From contig CP088295.1 of NCBI GenBank assembly GCA_024666565.1, positions 4,960,001 to 5,024,000 on the forward strand: DNA of 64,000 nt, read 5' to 3'. How positions within the stretch are numbered: position 1 is the first letter of the stretch; the number at the start of each line of letters is the position of its first letter. Made by a program: the position numbers and the translations under genes. The notes beneath the pieces are model-generated. The model had not been told where the DNA came from. It was given only the letters and a program-made list of their open reading frames with translations, and ran no database searches. This document shows, piece by piece, positions 61,746 to 64,000 of this stretch. The DNA comes from Svornostia abyssi. GTDB lineage: Bacteria > Actinomycetota > Thermoleophilia > Solirubrobacterales > Solirubrobacteraceae.

Positions 61746-63230
61746 GAGGCTGTCGCGTAAGTCGCGGCAGCCTCGGTAGCTGTGGCAGTCGCGGGGTTGT
61801 GGTCGGTGGCCGGGCGTAGCCCGGCCACTGCGGACCCTGCGATCAGGTGGCCAGGGCGGCGCGGTGCAGCTTGAGCAGGTTGTGGGTGGCGGCCAGGAGT
61901 CGTAGTTCGCTGCGGCAGGCCGCGTGTCCGCGTCTGGAGAACCGGTCGGCGCCCCGGTTGTGTTTGAGGTCGCCGAAGACCGGCTCGATGATGCCTTGGC
62001 GGCGGCGGTAGAGCGCTCGGCCGGCCTCGCTGTCGATGACCCTGCGCAGGAACGCGGTCAGGCCGCGGTCGTGTTTGTGGCCGGTCTTGCCCGCCGCGCG
62101 GCGCGTTTCGCCGTCTGGGGGAACCAGGACGGTGCAGTGTTCCCGGCTGATGATCGCTTCGATCTGCGCGGTGTCCCAGTACCCCGAGTCAGCCAGGACC
62201 GTCCCGATCGGCTCGGTGACCCCTGCCGCGTCGAGCTCGCGGGTGATCGTGCGAACCATCGGCTGCAAGCAGCCCTGATCGGGCGATGACGTGGTCAGCT
62301 CCGCGGCGACGATGATCTGCTCTGCCGTCGCGGCGACCTGCGCGTTGTAGCCCTGCACCCAACCCTGCGCAGAGCGCATCATCCGGGAGTCCGGATCGGT
62401 GACGTTGACCCTCTCCTGCGGATCGACCGCCAGGCTGGGCGCGACCGGCGCCGGACCCGGCATGCGGCGGCCGTCGACCAGCTCTTTGGCCTGCCGGGTC
62501 TGCATCCGCTGCTCGTGGCGCTCGGCCTTCTCGGCCTGCTCGGCCTCCAACCGGGCCTTGGCCTCGCGCAACCTGGCCAGCCGCGACGAACGATCAGCGA
62601 GCTCGGGCGGGAGCTCGTCGCCGCGCGCGTCGCCGAATCGCTCGTCCTCTTCGGCGTCGATCCTCGCGGCCTCCGCAAAGATCTCGCGGGCGATCTGCTC
62701 ATAAGACCGGGTCTGGCCCTTCGCCGCGTCGGCCTTCAGTTTCGTCCCATCGACAGCGACCACGCCGACCGACACCAACCCGCTCTCAGCGCACAAGCCG
62801 AGCACCTGCCCGAACAGCCCTTCCAACGCCGCCTCATGCCGGGCGCGAAACCGCGCGATCGTCGAATGATCAGGCGCCCGGTTCGCGCAGATCACCCGAA
62901 ACGCCACATCCTCCGCGCACGCCCGTTCAACCCTCCGCGACGACCGGACCCCGACCGAGTAGGCGTACACGAACAACGCGACCATCACCGCCGGATCATG
63001 CGCCGGACGACCATGCCCATCCGCCCGATAGGCCGAATAGAACGCGGCCAGATCAAACTGCTCGACCGCATCGATCACAAACCACGCCAGATGATCATCA
63101 GGCAGCCACTCCCGCAAATCCGGCGGCAACAACAACGGCTGCTCACGATCAGACCAGATGAAGCGCTGTCCCATCACCCCATCGTCTTAACCCCGCCGGA
63201 CTGAACCGACGGGGTTTACGCGACAGCCTC
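61746..63230 (-). mobile_element. IS1182-family-like insertion sequence, complete
   Basis: 1485 bp. Terminal inverted repeats of 15 bp, GAGGCTGTCGCGTAA at 61746-61760 and its complement at 63216-63230, are perfect. A 4-bp target duplication TATG sits at 61742-61745 and 63231-63234. One transposase gene fills most of the element. Intact ends and duplication indicate a recent insertion. Confidence 0.93.
61843..63177 (-). CDS. IS1182-type DDE transposase
   Basis: 444 residues from GTG 63177 or 443 from the adjacent ATG 63174. N-terminal domain with LLPPDLREWLPDDHLAWFV, ANRAPDHSTIARFRARH and the first Asp in VAVDGTKLKADAAK. The second Asp is in VLADSGYWD and the Glu region in GIIEPVFGDLKHNRGADRF. 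The YxxxKxR-like signature and length fit the IS1182 group of the IS1182/IS5 type. The frame is intact, so the element may be active. Confidence 0.92.
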   Translation of the reverse strand: MMGQRFIWSDREQPLLLPPDLREWLPDDHLAWFVIDAVEQFDLAAFYSAYRADGHGRPAHDPAVMVALFVYAYSVGVRSSRRVERACAEDVAFRVICANRAPDHSTIARFRARHEAALEGLFGQVLGLCAESGLVSVGVVAVDGTKLKADAAKGQTRSYEQIAREIFAEAARIDAEEDERFGDARGDELPPELADRSSRLARLREAKARLEAEQAEKAERHEQRMQTRQAKELVDGRRMPGPAPVAPSLAVDPQERVNVTDPDSRMMRSAQGWVQGYNAQVAATAEQIIVAAELTTSSPDQGCLQPMVRTITRELDAAGVTEPIGTVLADSGYWDTAQIEAIISREHCTVLVPPDGETRRAAGKTGHKHDRGLTAFLRRVIDSEAGRALYRRRQGIIEPVFGDLKHNRGADRFSRRGHAACRSELRLLAATHNLLKLHRAALAT

Positions 63231-63234
63231 TATG

Positions 63235-63257
63235 GCGACGTGGATCTGCCGTTCGGC
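63235..63257. terminator. Right arm of the split terminator
   Basis: GCGACGT-G-GATCTGCCGTTCGGC is the complement of 61719-61741 and starts right after the TATG duplication. It ends 3 bp before the stop of the SRPBCC gene. Confidence 0.75.
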
Positions 63258-63260
63258 CCG

Positions 63261-63710
63261 TCAGGCGGGCGTCGCGAGCTGTGCGGCGAGCCGGTCCATC
63301 GCCTGCTGGTTCATCTTGCGCAGCAGCGACTGGATGACCGGCGCGAGGAGCTTGTCGGCGAGCGGGGTCTGCTCGTAGGCGATCTCGAAGCTCACCTTCG
63401 TGGCGTCGTCGCCGGCCGGCTCCAGCCGGTACGTCCCGCGGGTGATGCGCTTGCCGCCCGCGGCGACGGTCCGCTCGACGATGCGCGTCGGCGCCTCGGC
63501 CTCGTAGACCTCGAGGTCGATCGGCTGCTTGGTGCCGGCCGCCTTGACGTTCGCGTGCAGCTTGGCTCCCACCCCCCGCGGCGGGCCGGAGAGTTCCCAG
63601 TCGACCATGAAGTGGTCGGTGAACGCTTCATGGTTGCCGAGGACGTCGAGGTGGTCGTAGACCTCGTCGATCGGGCGCTGCACGACGGTCGTGACGGTGA
63701 TGGGCTGCAT
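63261..63710 (-). CDS. SRPBCC-family protein
   Basis: 149 residues from ATG 63710. The START/SRPBCC pattern is ITVTTVVQRPIDEVYDHLDVLGNHE, split over residues ~4-28, then WELSGPPRGVGAKLHANV, ERTVAAGGKRITRGTYRLEP and a long C-terminal helix (IQSLLRKMNQQAMDRLAAQL). It would bind a hydrophobic ligand. Divergent from a TetR regulator with two shared operator-like sites, so probably repressed by it. Confidence 0.88.
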   Translation of the reverse strand: MQPITVTTVVQRPIDEVYDHLDVLGNHEAFTDHFMVDWELSGPPRGVGAKLHANVKAAGTKQPIDLEVYEAEAPTRIVERTVAAGGKRITRGTYRLEPAGDDATKVSFEIAYEQTPLADKLLAPVIQSLLRKMNQQAMDRLAAQLATPA

Positions 63711-63732
63711 GGCGGGACTCCTTCGCAGTTTG

Positions 63733-63778
63733 TGACGCGGTGTCGCAAGAACTGTGCCATGCTTGTGACACGGTGTCA
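63733..63778. promoter_or_regulatory. Two TetR-type operators
   Basis: TGACAC-G-GTGTCA (63766-63778) is a perfect 13-bp palindrome overlapping the TetR GTG. TGACGC-G-GTGTCG (63733-63745) is a close second copy 33 bp away. Both lie between the divergent SRPBCC and TetR genes. Confidence 0.7.
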
Positions 63779-64000
63779 ACACGCGCCCCCCGAGTCCCCG
63801 CCGACGAGGCGAAGCAGCGCATCGTCGCCGCCGCGAGCACGCTGCTCGCCGACCGCCCGTTCCGCGAGCTGACCGTCGAGGACGTCATGGCCGAGACCGG
63901 ACTGAAGCGCACGGTCTTCTACCGCCACTTCACCGGCCTGCCGGACGTCGTCCTCTTCCTCCTCGACGACATCGCCGCGTCGCTCACCGAGGCGGGCGAC
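63773..64000 (+). CDS. TetR-family regulator (truncated by window end)
   Basis: First 76 residues from GTG 63773. The HTH region is complete: AKQRIVAAASTLLADRPFRELTVEDVMAETG spans residues ~14-43, followed by LKRTVFYRHFTGLPDVV. The ligand-binding part lies beyond the window. It is divergent from the SRPBCC gene and its GTG lies in a palindrome, so autoregulation is likely. Confidence 0.88.
   Translation, partial: MSTRAPRVPADEAKQRIVAAASTLLADRPFRELTVEDVMAETGLKRTVFYRHFTGLPDVVLFLLDDIAASLTEAGD

Overview
The window is a high-GC bacterial chromosome segment. It has GTG starts, many 4-nt ATGA/GTGA gene overlaps and Ser/Thr-rich secreted proteins whose C-termini are Arg/Lys-rich beta domains. Several genes recall Actinomycetota, class Thermoleophilia (Solirubrobacterales-like). 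That assignment is inferred from gene style only, because the window has no rRNA or ribosomal marker.

Region 1 (1-19 kb) is accessory DNA. It opens with a translationally coupled pair: an EVE/PUA-like HNH nuclease and a PLD-helicase-DUF3427 protein of the SauUSI kind, which together look like a modification-dependent (type IV) restriction module. Five PIN-domain toxin/antitoxin pairs (5191-5828, 7949-8631, 10282-10904, 12161-12789, 18120-18745) and one BrnT-like toxin/RHH pair (6404-6916) follow, several with clear palindromic operators. Among them lie a 4-hydroxybutyryl-CoA-dehydratase-like flavoprotein, thioredoxin, a LysR regulator, a cysE-cysK cysteine operon, a phytoene-desaturase-like oxidoreductase and two paralogous secreted proteins.

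Region 2 (18.8-28.3 kb) holds a DHA2 MFS exporter, secreted proteins, a Rieske protein, a long-chain acyl-CoA synthetase, an SDR lacking the catalytic Tyr, a glycerophosphodiesterase and a flavin monooxygenase. The last two are each broken by a frameshift.

Region 3 (28318-38077) looks like a 9.7-kb integrated island. An intact tRNA-Thr(CGT) on the left and a 42-bp partial copy on the right form direct repeats that start exactly at the anticodon loop. Each end carries an internal pair of TACTGCA direct repeats with an 11-bp period, resembling integrase arm sites. Inside is a tightly overlapping operon: ThDP enzyme, HAD phosphatase, membrane-anchored alpha/beta hydrolase, DXS, small transaldolase and MMPL transporter, with a divergent 2H-phosphoesterase-like gene. 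No integrase is visible. I consider this the best candidate for an undescribed system: a mobile ketose or lipid-precursor pathway with its own exporter.

Region 4 (38.2-64 kb) contains secreted beta-propeller and RTX proteins, an EEP-family secreted hydrolase, an M20 peptidase/AbgT/SLC13 operon divergent from glutaminase, a P2-type cation ATPase, a DUF2252 protein, a DUF6325 pair, an aldehyde dehydrogenase, a giant NHL-repeat secreted protein and a GAF-winged-helix regulator. It also contains an intact IS1182-type element that has landed in the loop of a bidirectional terminator. The window ends with an SRPBCC gene divergent from a truncated TetR regulator.

Four genes carry single frameshifts at G/C-rich positions, so assembly error must be weighed against real pseudogenes.
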